NCBI GenBank assembly: GCA_964450185.1
Contig: CAYVCL010000044.1
Coordinates: forward strand, 1 to 25,863
Length of the DNA: 25,863 bases
Origin: RUG11237 sp964450185
Lineage (GTDB): Bacteria > Bacillota > Clostridia > Lachnospirales > Lachnospiraceae
Reading direction: 5' to 3'
Below are positions 16,269 through 24,367 of this stretch, in pieces. Numbering within the stretch: position 1 is the stretch's first letter; the number at the start of each line of letters is the position of its first letter. Both the position numbers and the translations under genes were made by a program. The notes under the pieces were generated by a model that saw nothing but the letters and a program-made list of their open reading frames with translations, had not been told where the DNA came from and ran no database searches.

Positions 16269-16329
16269 TTTACAAAAAATACAAATATATTATACTAATA
16301 TATTGAAAAAATATAAACTGCATATATGC
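16269..16329 (+). promoter_or_regulatory. Promoter and palindromic operators of the XRE regulator gene
   Basis: TTTACA (16269-16274) and TATACT (16291-16296), 16 bp apart, each match five of six consensus bases. A perfect 9-bp inverted repeat (AATATATTA at 16284-16292, TAATATATT at 16296-16304, 3-bp spacer) overlaps the -10 box. A second palindrome GCATATATGC (16320-16329) lies just before the SD. This fits autorepression by the regulator. Confidence 0.45.
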
Positions 16330-16345
16330 GGTGATGGAGGGAAAA

Positions 16346-16552
16346 ATGGATTTAGGAAGAGCATTGCGATATTATAGAGAAATTAGGGAATATACACAGT
16401 GGGAGTTGGCTGAAAAAGCAGGAATTAATGAGAAATATTATGGGAAAATAGAAAGGAATGAGTCAAGTCCTACCATAAAGAAACTAGAATATATATGTGA
16501 GGCATTAAAAATACAAGTAAGTGAATTAATAGAAACAGCAGAAAATTTTTAA
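16346..16552 (+). CDS. Small XRE-family helix-turn-helix regulator, probable R-M controller protein
   Basis: This 68-residue protein is a single helix-turn-helix domain: LGRALRYYREIREYTQWELAEKAGINEKYYGKIER, with the typical SSPTIKKLEYICEALK fourth helix. Its size and its place beside a restriction gene fit a controller (C) protein, which delays endonuclease expression after entry into a new host (family knowledge). Unlike the common C-R tandem layout it is divergent from the nuclease, with 168 bp between the starts. I chose ATG at 16346, four bases after GGAGGG; upstream GTG 16331 and ATG 16334 overlap that SD. It could instead be an unrelated small repressor. No clear terminator follows. Confidence 0.75.
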   Translation: MDLGRALRYYREIREYTQWELAEKAGINEKYYGKIERNESSPTIKKLEYICEALKIQVSELIETAENF

Positions 16553-16583
16553 TAGATTCGAAAAATAGTAAATTTCTAAGTAA

Positions 16584-16612
16584 TTGACAAATATGATCAA
16601 TTCCTGTAAAAT
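16584..16612 (+). promoter_or_regulatory. Sigma-A promoter of the riboswitch-mntP transcript
   Basis: Perfect TTGACA (16584-16589), a 17-bp spacer and TAAAAT (16607-16612, five of six). The start near 16619 places the riboswitch immediately downstream. Confidence 0.7.
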
Positions 16613-16640
16613 AAAACTCGCACAACACATAAGTTAATAA

Positions 16641-16848
16641 ATTACCGTGAGGGAGTAGTTTGCGTATATCGTGGTTTGTCAACATACTGATGATACTTCA
16701 TCTGGCAAATCTTAAAGAACAAGACTCATGTATACTTTAACATAAGCATGTATTATGCGTGATGGGATTACCATGCCATTATGCAGGACATATGACAAAG
16801 TATACAGGAGTCTTTTATTTATGCGTGAACCTGCTCCCCATTAGGAGA
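16641..16848 (+). ncRNA. yybP-ykoY manganese riboswitch
   Basis: The element opens with GGGAGTAG (16651-16658), which pairs with CTGCTCCC (16831-16838) to form P1. The first arm holds the conserved GTTTGTCAACATACTGATGA loop region, closed by GATGA/TCATC and GTTTG/CAAAT. A second, unusually long arm pairs AAGACTC and TGTATACTTT (16721-16738) with AAAGTATACA and GAGTCTT (16797-16814). The class binds Mn2+ and induces Mn exporters (established for MntP). Downstream, CTCC of the P1 3' strand could alternatively pair with GGAG at 16844-16847. This suggests control at the level of translation, with GAAGGA (16851-16856) as the likely SD. Confidence 0.88.
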
Positions 16849-16862
16849 AAGAAGGAAAAGAA

Positions 16863-17438
16863 ATGGCAATGTTTTTGGAACTATTTTTAATGGGAGTTGG
16901 TCTGGCGATGGATGCTTTTGCGGTGTCCATTTGCAAAGGACTTGGAATGAGTAAAGTTAACAAAAAGCAGGCAGCAGTTATTGGATTGTTTTTCGGAGGA
17001 TTTCAGGCATTCATGCCATTGATTGGCTGGTTGTTAGGAAGCCGTTTTGAACAGTACATAACAAGCATCGACCATTGGGTAGCATTTGTACTTCTTGCAT
17101 TTATAGGTGGAAAAATGATAGTGGAAGCATTCGGTGCCAAAGAAGAAGACGTGGTAGAAGAATATGACGCACCACTAAAAATAAAAGATTTATTTATTTT
17201 AGCGGTAGCCACCAGCATCGACGCATTAGCAGTAGGAATCACGTTCGCCTTTTTAAAATACCCAATCATAGAAGCAATTTCCATCATCGGAATAACAACC
17301 TTTGTTATTTCCGTAGGAGGAGTCTATGTAGGAAACTTCTTCGGAAGCAAATACAAAAGCAAAGCCGAATTTGCCGGTGGTCTTATTCTAGTAATACTAG
17401 GACTCAGAATCCTCTTAACCCATTTAAACATAATATAA
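16863..17438 (+). CDS. mntP: MntP manganese efflux pump
   Basis: MntP exports Mn2+ across the cytoplasmic membrane. The 191-residue protein has six hydrophobic segments and two internal repeats, each with the signature Asp: GLAMDAFAVS (residues about 13-22) and ATSIDALAVG (about 118-127). A conserved glycine-rich FGGFQAFMPLIGWLLG segment lies between them. A loop with EEDVVEEYD separates the halves. It stands alone behind a manganese riboswitch, which supports the substrate. The start ATG is six bases after GAAGGA. A long hairpin lies 46 bp after its stop. Confidence 0.95.
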   Translation: MAMFLELFLMGVGLAMDAFAVSICKGLGMSKVNKKQAAVIGLFFGGFQAFMPLIGWLLGSRFEQYITSIDHWVAFVLLAFIGGKMIVEAFGAKEEDVVEEYDAPLKIKDLFILAVATSIDALAVGITFAFLKYPIIEAISIIGITTFVISVGGVYVGNFFGSKYKSKAEFAGGLILVILGLRILLTHLNII

Positions 17439-17479
17439 TAAACATAAGAAACCCAATTCCTCATGAGAGCTAGTAAAAT

Positions 17480-17560
17480 GCACAGCCCCCAACATAAACA
17501 TCCCCTTCCAGAGCTGTTTGCGTCTGCTCAGGAAGGGGATGTTTATGTTGGGGGCGTACG
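17480..17560 (-). repeat. Long-stem hairpin element, copy 2, inverted (downstream of mntP)
   Basis: A perfect 25-bp stem (17485-17509 with 17531-17555) is extended by GAGC/GCTC (17511-17514, 17526-17529) beyond an A-A mismatch, around an 11-nt loop. Read on the minus strand it has ACGCCC at the left end, GGGGGCTGTGC at the right end and the loop AGACGCAAACA flanked by GAGC and GCTC. These features match copy 1 at 11210-11299, with 9 of 11 loop bases the same. The middle of the stem differs completely from copy 1 but stays paired. Confidence 0.8.
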
Positions 17561-17580
17561 TTTCACTACCCTCTCCCCCC

Positions 17581-17608
17581 TTGATTCCACTCTAAAATGT
17601 GGTATGAT
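17581..17608 (+). promoter_or_regulatory. Promoter of the hem operon
   Basis: TTGATT (17581-17586), 16 bp, then TATGAT (17603-17608) with an extended TGG before it. Predicted transcription starts about 30 nt before the hemA ATG. Confidence 0.6.
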
Positions 17609-17645
17609 ACTAATAGCAGAAAAATACCAAAACCGAGGTGACGCT

Positions 17646-18875
17646 ATGAACATTCAGATGCTGGGAATCGATTACGAAAAAGCCGGAATCGATGAGCGGG
17701 CAAAATTTTCTTTTACTAAAAAGAATATGGAGAATTCATTGAACCTTTTCAAAAAGCAGCAGGGAATTCTGGGTGTTGTGATTTTGTCTACCTGTAACCG
17801 GATGGAAGTATGGGTTAGCGTCAATGAAAAATACAAAGACAATCTATATGATGTGCTTTGCCAGATAAAACAGGTGGAGCCGGACAAGTATTATAATTTG
17901 TTTCAAACCCGAAAAGGAAAAGAAGCCGTAAAGCATCTATTTACCTTAAGCGCCGGGTTAAAATCCCAGATACTGGGTGAAGACCAGATATTGACTCAGG
18001 TAAAAGGAGCGCTGGCATTTTCGCGAGAAAACTACTGCACCGACAACGTGTTGGAAGTACTGTTTCGCAAGGCGATAACGGCTGCCAAACGGGTGAAAAC
18101 AGAAGTGGTGTTGTCAAAAACAAACCAATCCGTGATACATAAAGCAGTGGAAATGTTACAGCAAATAGGAATCTGCTTACAAAATAAATGCTGTATGGTT
18201 ATCGGAAATGGAGAGATGGGCAGACTTACCGGAGAACTTTTGATGGAGCAGGGGGCAGACGTAACTGTGACAGTGCGCCAGTATCACAGTGGAATCGTGA
18301 ATATTCCGTTGGGGTGCCAACGTATTAATTATGGAGAACGTCAGAAATTTCTGCCAGAATGTGATTTTATTATTAGTGCTACCTCCAGTCCCAACTGTAC
18401 AATTACCAAAGAAATGATAGAGCATTTCGGTTACAAAAAGGGATTGATATTGATTGATTTGGCAGTGCCAAGAGATATAGAGCCTTCCATTAAAGAAATG
18501 AAGGATATTACCATGTACGATATTGATGATTTTCAAGGAAGAACTTTAGATGAAAAACAAAAAAGAGCAGTGGCACAGGCAAAAGATATTTTACGGATTT
18601 ATAAAAAAGAATTTTATAACTGGTACGAGGGCAGAGATATTATCCACACAGTAGATAACATAAAAAAAGAAACAGCTGCAGATGTGAATTTAAGACTTAC
18701 TAAAGTAATGAAAAAAACTTCTCTGGGCAAGCAGGAAAAAGAAAAGCTTGCAGAGCAGATAGAACATGCAGTTGAAAATACTATGGGAAAACTAATGTTT
18801 GAACTAAAAAGTCAAATCAGTGAAGAAGCCTATTTGGAATGTATTCAGGCGATGGAAAAAATATTAGAAAAATAG
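17646..18875 (+). CDS. hemA: Glutamyl-tRNA reductase
   Basis: It reduces glutamyl-tRNA(Glu) to glutamate-1-semialdehyde with NADPH, the first step of C5 tetrapyrrole synthesis. The active-site nucleophile is Cys50 in ILSTCNRMEVW. The LGEDQILTQVK motif (about 115-125), the NADPH-binding segment CMVIGNGEMGRLTGELL, and the C-terminal dimerisation helices follow. The protein is 409 residues. I chose ATG 17646, four bases after AGGTGA; an in-frame upstream ATG at 17463 would run through the hairpin element and promoter. First gene of a six-gene cluster. NADPH-domain residues look complete. Confidence 0.95.
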   Translation: MNIQMLGIDYEKAGIDERAKFSFTKKNMENSLNLFKKQQGILGVVILSTCNRMEVWVSVNEKYKDNLYDVLCQIKQVEPDKYYNLFQTRKGKEAVKHLFTLSAGLKSQILGEDQILTQVKGALAFSRENYCTDNVLEVLFRKAITAAKRVKTEVVLSKTNQSVIHKAVEMLQQIGICLQNKCCMVIGNGEMGRLTGELLMEQGADVTVTVRQYHSGIVNIPLGCQRINYGERQKFLPECDFIISATSSPNCTITKEMIEHFGYKKGLILIDLAVPRDIEPSIKEMKDITMYDIDDFQGRTLDEKQKRAVAQAKDILRIYKKEFYNWYEGRDIIHTVDNIKKETAADVNLRLTKVMKKTSLGKQEKEKLAEQIEHAVENTMGKLMFELKSQISEEAYLECIQAMEKILEK

Positions 18876-18887
18876 ATGGAGGATGCC

Positions 18888-19763
18888 ATGAAAAAGGTAA
18901 TCATAGGAAGCAGGGAAAGTAATCTTGCCGTGATTCAGTCTAAGATAGTCAGGGATTACATTTGTGAAAATAATAACGAAGTCGCCCCAGAACTTCTCAC
19001 CATGAAGACCACGGGAGATAAAATTTTAGACAGAACACTGGATAAAATTGGTGGCAAGGGCTTGTTTGTGAAAGAATTGGATAAAGCATTGTTGGCAGGA
19101 CAGACAGACCTTTGTGTACATAGTTTAAAAGATATGCCAATGGAAATCCCCGAAGACCTTCCGGTGGTTGCCTATTCTAAAAGAGAAGACCCAAGAGATG
19201 TTCTGGTGTTGCCAAAAGGTGTGAAAGAACTGGACTTAACAAAGCCGATTGGAAGCTCCAGTCTGCGAAGAATACTTCAGTTGAAAAAGCTGTATCCGGA
19301 GGCAGAATTTAAAAGCATCCGAGGAAATGTGGAATCACGTCTTGCTAAATTAGACAGTGGTGAATACAGCGGAATTGTTCTGGCAGCGGCAGGGTTAAAG
19401 CGACTTGGTTTGGAAGAACGCATCAGCCGTTACTTTACAATAGAAGAAATGATTCCGGCAGCCGGACAGGGGATTTTAGCGGTGCAGGGAAGAAAGGGAG
19501 AAGCTTATCCGTATTTGGAAGGATTTCAAGACGAACAGGCAAAGTATGCGGCAATAGCAGAACGGGCTTTTGTAAGAGAATTAAATGGAGGCTGCAGTTC
19601 TCCGGTGGCAGCTCACGGAGTAATTACAAAGGAAGAAATCTGTTTATGTGGCTTATATTATAAAGAAGAAACAGGAGAGTATTTTACCGGAAATATTCGG
19701 GGAGCCTGCAGCGAAGCAGAAGCTTTAGGGATTGCGTTGGCACACAGGCTGAAAGAAAAATAA
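18888..19763 (+). CDS. hemC: Hydroxymethylbilane synthase (porphobilinogen deaminase)
   Basis: It polymerises four porphobilinogens into hydroxymethylbilane. The catalytic Asp lies in HSLKDMP (about residue 82), the substrate-binding arginines in GSSSLRR and SIRGNVESR, and the dipyrromethane cofactor attaches to Cys236 in NGGCSSPVAAHG. 291 residues, normal to slightly short. I start at ATG 18888 because GGAGG is five bases upstream; the ATG at 18876, directly after the hemA stop, is part of that SD region. Second gene of the operon, 12 bp after hemA. Confidence 0.95.
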   Translation: MKKVIIGSRESNLAVIQSKIVRDYICENNNEVAPELLTMKTTGDKILDRTLDKIGGKGLFVKELDKALLAGQTDLCVHSLKDMPMEIPEDLPVVAYSKREDPRDVLVLPKGVKELDLTKPIGSSSLRRILQLKKLYPEAEFKSIRGNVESRLAKLDSGEYSGIVLAAAGLKRLGLEERISRYFTIEEMIPAAGQGILAVQGRKGEAYPYLEGFQDEQAKYAAIAERAFVRELNGGCSSPVAAHGVITKEEICLCGLYYKEETGEYFTGNIRGACSEAEALGIALAHRLKEK

Positions 19764-19785
19764 AGATTTAAGAAAGGGAAAAGCA

Positions 19786-21291
19786 ATGGCAGGAAAAGTA
19801 TGGCTGGTAGGAGCAGGTCCTTCCGATGCAGGCTTGATGACCGTAAAAGGAAAAGAAGTGTTGAAACAAGCGGAAGTAGTTGTTTACGATGCTTTGGTAG
19901 GTCAGGGGATTCTGGGTTTGATTCCAAAAGAAGCAGAATGCATTTCTGTGGGAAAACGTTCCGGAAATCATACAATGAAACAGGAAGAAATCAGTCAGTT
20001 ACTGGTACAAAAAGCAAAAGAGGGAAAACGTGTAGTTCGTTTAAAAGGAGGAGATCCTTTTTTGTTTGGCAGAGGTGGTGAAGAACTGGAACTTCTTAAG
20101 GAAAATAAAATTTCCTGTGAAGTGGTTCCGGGAGTAACCTCCGCAATTTCCGTTCCGACATACAACGGAATACCGGTCACTCATCGGGAGTTTAGTTCCT
20201 CCCTGCACATCATTACAGCCCATAAAAAAGAAAATGCACCTTTAGACATAGATTTTACTTCCCTTGTGAAATTGAAAGGAACGCTGGTTTTTCTGATGGG
20301 TGTAAAGGCATTGGAAGAAATCTGCGCAGGGCTTAAAGACGCAGGGATGGCAGAAGATACGCCGGCAGCTATTTTGCAGCAGGGAACTACAGCAAAGCAG
20401 CGAAAAGTAGTGGCAACATTGGCAACCTTAAAAGAAGAAGCCACAAAAGAAAACATACAGTCACCGGCAATTATTGTAGTAGGCTCTGTTTGTTCCCTTG
20501 CAGAAAAACTATCCTGGTATGAAGATTTGGAATTGTCCGGGAAAAGGATTCTTCTTACCCGACCAAGACATTTGATTTCCAAGATGGCAGAAAAGCTTCG
20601 GGAAAAGGGCGCAGAAGTACTGGAAGTTCCGGCAGTTTCCATTGAGCCTCGAAAGATAGAGGAGGGGTTCGTGCAAGCATTGGAAAAATTGGAAGAATAT
20701 ACGGTACTTGCCTTTACCAGCCCAAGCGGTGTACAGGTGTTTTTTAATCAGCTAAAAGTGGTCGGGCTGGATATTCGCAAACTGGCTCATTTAAAAATAG
20801 CTGCAATCGGAAAAGGTACAGCAAAAGAATTAAAAGAGCGGGGAGTTTTTGTAGATTATATGCCGGAAATCTACGACACTGTTTCCCTTGGGAAATTATT
20901 GGCGGAACAATGCACAGCGAAAGATATCATTTTTCTGCCAAGAGCCGCCAATGGAAATCCGGAACTTATAAAAGAAGCAAAAAAATCCGGTTCTAAAATC
21001 GTAGAAGTACCTATATATAATACAGTGTACGAAAAAGACAGCGTTATTGACATAACAAAAGAAATCGATGAAAATTTGATTGATTACGTGGTGTTTACCA
21101 GTGCATCCACCGTGAAAAGTTTTGCAGAACTGGTAAACCCAAATGTATATCACAAGATTTTGGCAGTGTGCATTGGCAGAACGACGGAGGAAGCAGCACA
21201 AAGCTATGGCATGCATACCTTTGTATCCAAGGAAGCAACCATAGAAAGTGTGATAGAAAAACTGGAAGAACTGGCGGGTAGTAAAACCTAG
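19786..21291 (+). CDS. cobA-hemD: Fused uroporphyrinogen-III C-methyltransferase (CobA/SUMT) and uroporphyrinogen-III synthase (HemD)
   Basis: The 501-residue protein joins consecutive steps. Residues 1 to about 245 are the SUMT domain: VWLVGAGPSDAGLMTVKG, the GKRSGNHTMKQEEI loop, VRLKGGDPFLFGRGGEE, and VPGVTSAISVPTYNGIPVTHR. It transfers two methyl groups from AdoMet to make precorrin-2. Residues about 250-501 are HemD, from GKRILLTRP through VLAFTSPSGVQVFF, IAAIGKGTAKELKERG and VVFTSASTVKSF, which closes hydroxymethylbilane to uroporphyrinogen III. This fusion is common in clostridia. It directs flux to siroheme or cobalamin. Start ATG with AAAGGGA upstream, 22 bp after hemC. Confidence 0.95.
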   Translation: MAGKVWLVGAGPSDAGLMTVKGKEVLKQAEVVVYDALVGQGILGLIPKEAECISVGKRSGNHTMKQEEISQLLVQKAKEGKRVVRLKGGDPFLFGRGGEELELLKENKISCEVVPGVTSAISVPTYNGIPVTHREFSSSLHIITAHKKENAPLDIDFTSLVKLKGTLVFLMGVKALEEICAGLKDAGMAEDTPAAILQQGTTAKQRKVVATLATLKEEATKENIQSPAIIVVGSVCSLAEKLSWYEDLELSGKRILLTRPRHLISKMAEKLREKGAEVLEVPAVSIEPRKIEEGFVQALEKLEEYTVLAFTSPSGVQVFFNQLKVVGLDIRKLAHLKIAAIGKGTAKELKERGVFVDYMPEIYDTVSLGKLLAEQCTAKDIIFLPRAANGNPELIKEAKKSGSKIVEVPIYNTVYEKDSVIDITKEIDENLIDYVVFTSASTVKSFAELVNPNVYHKILAVCIGRTTEEAAQSYGMHTFVSKEATIESVIEKLEELAGSKT

Positions 21292-21309
21292 AAAGGACAG
21301 CGAAAAATT

Positions 21310-22293
21310 ATGGATATGCAGAAAAGACCAAGAAGAATTCGGGGATGTGAAACCATAAGACGTATGGTTCGGGAAACAAGAGTGGATAAAGCTTCCCTGA
21401 TTTATCCGATGTTTGTGATGGAAGGACTTCAGGGCAAAGAAGAAATCAGTGCGATGCCGGGGCAATACCGCTACGGCATGGACTCCGTGAACCAAAAGAT
21501 AGAAACGCTATTAAATAAGGGAGTTTCCAGCATTATGTTATTTGGAATTCCAAAGCATAAAGATGAGTGTGGAAGTAGTGCCTATGACAGTCAGGGAATC
21601 ATTCAACAGGCAGTAAGAGAGATAAAAAGAAATTTTCCGGAAATGTATGTGATTACGGATGTATGCATGTGTGAATACACTTCCCACGGTCATTGTGGCA
21701 TGTTAAAAGGTAATTATGTGGACAATGACACAACACTGGAATTATTGTCAAAAACAGCATTGTCCCATGTGGAGGCAGGGGCTGACATGGTGGCACCATC
21801 CGATATGATGGATGGAAGGATTTCTGGAATTCGAAATACACTGGATGCTTATGGATTCGTGGAAACACCGATTATGTCTTACGCAGTAAAATATGCATCA
21901 TCCTTTTATGGTCCTTTCAGAGAGGCAGCAGGTTCCGCGCCGTCCTTTGGTGACCGGAAATCTTACCAGATGGATTTTCATAATGTAAAAGAAGGAATAA
22001 AAGAAGCACAATTAGATGTGGAAGAAGGCGCAGACATTATTATGGTAAAACCTGCCCTGTCTTATCTCGATGTAATTCATAGAGTAGCCGAAGAAGTAAA
22101 TCTTCCGGTGGCAGCCTACAGTGTCAGTGGCGAATATTCCATGGTTAAGGTAGCGGGAAAGCTGGGTTATATCGACGAAGAAAAAATTATCTGCGAAATG
22201 GCAGTAAGCACATACCGGGCAGGCGCAGATATTTATCTTACTTATTTTGCAGAAGAACTGGCAGGATTTATGGACGAAGGAAGGATTGGATAA
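21310..22293 (+). CDS. hemB: Delta-aminolevulinic acid dehydratase (porphobilinogen synthase)
   Basis: It condenses two aminolevulinates into porphobilinogen. The active-site lysines are Lys194 (SYAVKYAS) and Lys247 (IMVKPAL). The zinc-binding cysteines are Cys119, Cys121 and Cys129 in DVCMCEYTSHGHCG, so this is the zinc-dependent class. The 327-residue length is normal. AAAGGACAG lies upstream of the ATG. The stop overlaps the hemL start by one base (TAATG), so the two are translationally coupled. Confidence 0.96.
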   Translation: MDMQKRPRRIRGCETIRRMVRETRVDKASLIYPMFVMEGLQGKEEISAMPGQYRYGMDSVNQKIETLLNKGVSSIMLFGIPKHKDECGSSAYDSQGIIQQAVREIKRNFPEMYVITDVCMCEYTSHGHCGMLKGNYVDNDTTLELLSKTALSHVEAGADMVAPSDMMDGRISGIRNTLDAYGFVETPIMSYAVKYASSFYGPFREAAGSAPSFGDRKSYQMDFHNVKEGIKEAQLDVEEGADIIMVKPALSYLDVIHRVAEEVNLPVAAYSVSGEYSMVKVAGKLGYIDEEKIICEMAVSTYRAGADIYLTYFAEELAGFMDEGRIG

Positions 22294-23582
22294 TGGAAAA
22301 ATCAGAAAGCTTGTTTAAGGAAGCCGTAAATTATATACCGGGGGGCGTCAACAGTCCGGTACGTGCTTTTGGAAATATAGGAATCACACCGCGATTTATA
22401 GAACGTGCAGACGGGGCATACCTGTATGATGCAGATGGACGAAAATATTTAGATTTCATTTGTTCCTGGGGACCTATGATACTGGGACACAATCAGAAAG
22501 ATGTGTTACAAAGTGTGACAGATGCCTGCAAATGTGGTTTGAGCTTTGGGGCAGCCACAGAGCGTGAAGTAGTAATGGCAAAATTGATTACCCAGATGGT
22601 TCCGGCAGTGGAAATGGTTCGTATGGTAAATTCAGGTACCGAAGCGGTGATGAGTGCAATCCGTGTGGCGAGGGGTTATACCAAGCGTAAGAAAATAGTG
22701 AAGTTTTCCGGTTGTTATCATGGACATTCTGATTCCATGCTGGTTTCAGCAGGCTCAGGGGTAATGACAAGTGGTATGCCTGACAGTGCAGGGGTCACCA
22801 AAGGCTGTACCGAAGACACGATTAGTGCCGTCTATAATGCTCTGTCTGCTATGGAAGAATTGTTTGCTTCCATAGGAGAAGAAATTGCGGCAGTGATTGT
22901 GGAACCGGTAGCTGCAAATATGGGAGTGGTACCGCCAAAAGCCGGATTTTTAGAAGGGCTTCGAAAATTATGTACCCGATATGGCAGTGTTTTGATATTT
23001 GATGAAGTAATTACCGGATTCCGACTGGAAGCCGGTGGAGCCAGCGAATATTTTAACGTGACTCCGGATATAATTACTTTTGGGAAAATCATTGGAGCAG
23101 GAATGCCGGTGGGTGCCTATGGTGGCAAACGAGAAATTATGGAAATGGTTGCTCCTGTAGGAGCAGTATATCAGGCTGGTACCTTAAGTGGAAATCCGGT
23201 AGCAATGGCGGCGGGAATCACACAACTTACTATATTAAAAGAACATCCGGAAATTTATACCAAATTAAATCAGATGGGCGATTGGTTCTACGGTAGTCTG
23301 AAAAAACAAGTGGAACAGGCAGGAGTACCTTGTCAGGTAAACCACATTGGCTCACTGGGATGTTTGTTTTTTACGGAGCATCCGGTAACCGATTATGAGT
23401 CAGCCAAAACTTCAGATACTGCCCAATATGCAGATTACTTTAAATATATGTTGGAACATGGCGTGAATCTGGCACCGGCACAGTTTGAAGCAATGTTCTT
23501 ATCAGCAGCACACAAGAAAGAAGAACTTGAAAATGTATTAGATATAGTAGAAACATATTTTCAAAGTTATCAGAAAGTGTAA
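22293..23582 (+). CDS. hemL: Glutamate-1-semialdehyde 2,1-aminomutase
   Basis: A PLP enzyme that converts glutamate-1-semialdehyde to 5-aminolevulinate, the step between HemA and HemB. It begins with SLFKEAVNYIPGGVNSPVRAF. It has the cofactor-binding NSGTEAVMSAIRVARG (113-128), GCYHGHSDSML (140-150), the PLP-ring aspartate in IFDEVITGFR (235-244) and the Schiff-base lysine Lys265 in TFGKIIGAGMPVGAYGG. 429 residues, full length. The order hemB-hemL downstream of cobA/hemD is normal for Firmicutes. Confidence 0.96.
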   Translation: MEKSESLFKEAVNYIPGGVNSPVRAFGNIGITPRFIERADGAYLYDADGRKYLDFICSWGPMILGHNQKDVLQSVTDACKCGLSFGAATEREVVMAKLITQMVPAVEMVRMVNSGTEAVMSAIRVARGYTKRKKIVKFSGCYHGHSDSMLVSAGSGVMTSGMPDSAGVTKGCTEDTISAVYNALSAMEELFASIGEEIAAVIVEPVAANMGVVPPKAGFLEGLRKLCTRYGSVLIFDEVITGFRLEAGGASEYFNVTPDIITFGKIIGAGMPVGAYGGKREIMEMVAPVGAVYQAGTLSGNPVAMAAGITQLTILKEHPEIYTKLNQMGDWFYGSLKKQVEQAGVPCQVNHIGSLGCLFFTEHPVTDYESAKTSDTAQYADYFKYMLEHGVNLAPAQFEAMFLSAAHKKEELENVLDIVETYFQSYQKV

Positions 23583-23591
23583 GGTGATTGG

Positions 23592-24053
23592 ATGCATTTT
23601 CCGATGTTTGTATCTTTGGAGAATAAGAAATGTGTGGTAATTGGCGGTGGCAGAATTGCTGCCCGCAGAGTGCAGACACTTTCAAATTTCTGCAAAGATA
23701 TCACTGTAATATCGCCGCAACTTTGTGCGGAAATGGAAATTTTGCTAAAAGAGCAGAAAATCACATATTGCTGCCGCAAGTACCGGCCCGGAGATGGAAA
23801 AGATACATTTCTGCTGGTGGCTGCTAGCAATGACAGAGAAGTAAACCATCAGGCAGGGGAGGAAGCGAAGGCTTTCGGAGCATTTGTTTCCGTGGCAGAC
23901 TGCAAAGAAGAAGGTAACTTTCTGTTTCCCGGAATTGCTATGGATGAGGAAAGCAGTGCTGTGATAGGGATTAGTGCCAGTGGGAGAAACCATTCTTTAG
24001 CAAAAAGACTTACACAACAGTGTCGCGAACTTTTAAGGTTGAGATTTCATTAA
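23592..24053 (+). CDS. Precorrin-2 dehydrogenase (SirC/CysG N-terminal type), short form
   Basis: It oxidises precorrin-2 to sirohydrochlorin with NAD+ on the way to siroheme, or to cobalamin after cobalt insertion. The Rossmann motif is CVVIGGGRIAARRVQTL (14-30), followed by VISPQLC, a VAASNDREVN segment and the siroheme-synthase dimer region (NFLFPGIA, IGISASGRNHSLAKRLTQQ). At 153 residues it is shorter than the roughly 200-residue SirC or Met8 types I know and lacks much of the C-terminal helical part, but it ends cleanly. AAGGTGATT is four to five bases before the ATG. Sixth and last gene of the cluster. Confidence 0.88.
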   Translation: MHFPMFVSLENKKCVVIGGGRIAARRVQTLSNFCKDITVISPQLCAEMEILLKEQKITYCCRKYRPGDGKDTFLLVAASNDREVNHQAGEEAKAFGAFVSVADCKEEGNFLFPGIAMDEESSAVIGISASGRNHSLAKRLTQQCRELLRLRFH

Positions 24054-24195
24054 GTTAAGCAAAAAGGTAAGGGTAGAAACCACTAACGCATTGTTATGTG
24101 AAATATACATGGAAATTACGAAAAAAACCCAGAGTTAATAGGCAAGTTACACAAAATTCTAAAAAAATTTTTTCCATAAATTTATTGATAAAAGA
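24054..24195. other. Non-coding gap after sirC
   Basis: Together with the leader below this is a 314-bp stretch without a gene. The first 142 bp are AT-rich with A and T tracts (24162-24180). I find no GC-rich hairpin with a T-run that would terminate the hem operon, and no small reading frame with an SD. Confidence 0.5.
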
Positions 24196-24224
24196 TTGAC
24201 AATTTGGTTTGGAAATAATATACT
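24196..24224 (+). promoter_or_regulatory. Promoter of the secreted repeat protein
   Basis: Perfect TTGACA (24196-24201), a 17-bp spacer and TATACT (24219-24224, five of six). It is one of the best sigma-A matches in the window, consistent with strong expression. Confidence 0.75.
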
Positions 24225-24367
24225 AATTGCATGGCTTGTTTTATGTGATTTTGCACCCATTGAAATATGTAAAATCAACAGAGCAAAAATAGATAAGTTA
24301 TTCATGAGGTGAGCAGGGTTCGAACTTACCATGGATACTTACAACGAAAATTAAGGAGGAAAGAAAT
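24225..24367 (+). promoter_or_regulatory. Long structured 5' leader
   Basis: About 137 nt separate the predicted transcript start from the ATG. TGATTTTGCA (24246-24255) pairs with TGTAAAATCA (24268-24277) as a 10-bp hairpin with one wobble. A second possible stem is GGTGAG/CTTACC near 24309-24331. The SD AAGGAGG (24353-24359) stands clear of both. It matches no riboswitch class I know. Confidence 0.4.

Noticed and set aside
11176..16560. The R-M region as part of a prophage or integrative element.
   Set aside because: No integrase, transposase, phage gene, tRNA target or flanking direct repeat was found; only low GC and the hairpin at the left edge hint at transfer.
17463..17645. An upstream in-frame extension of hemA.
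   Set aside because: It would translate the hairpin element and the promoter; the protein start at 17646 has an SD and matches family N-termini.
24305..24332. A GGGTTCGAAC stretch resembling a tRNA T-arm.
   Set aside because: No acceptor, D or anticodon arms can be formed around it; it is part of the leader of the secreted protein gene.
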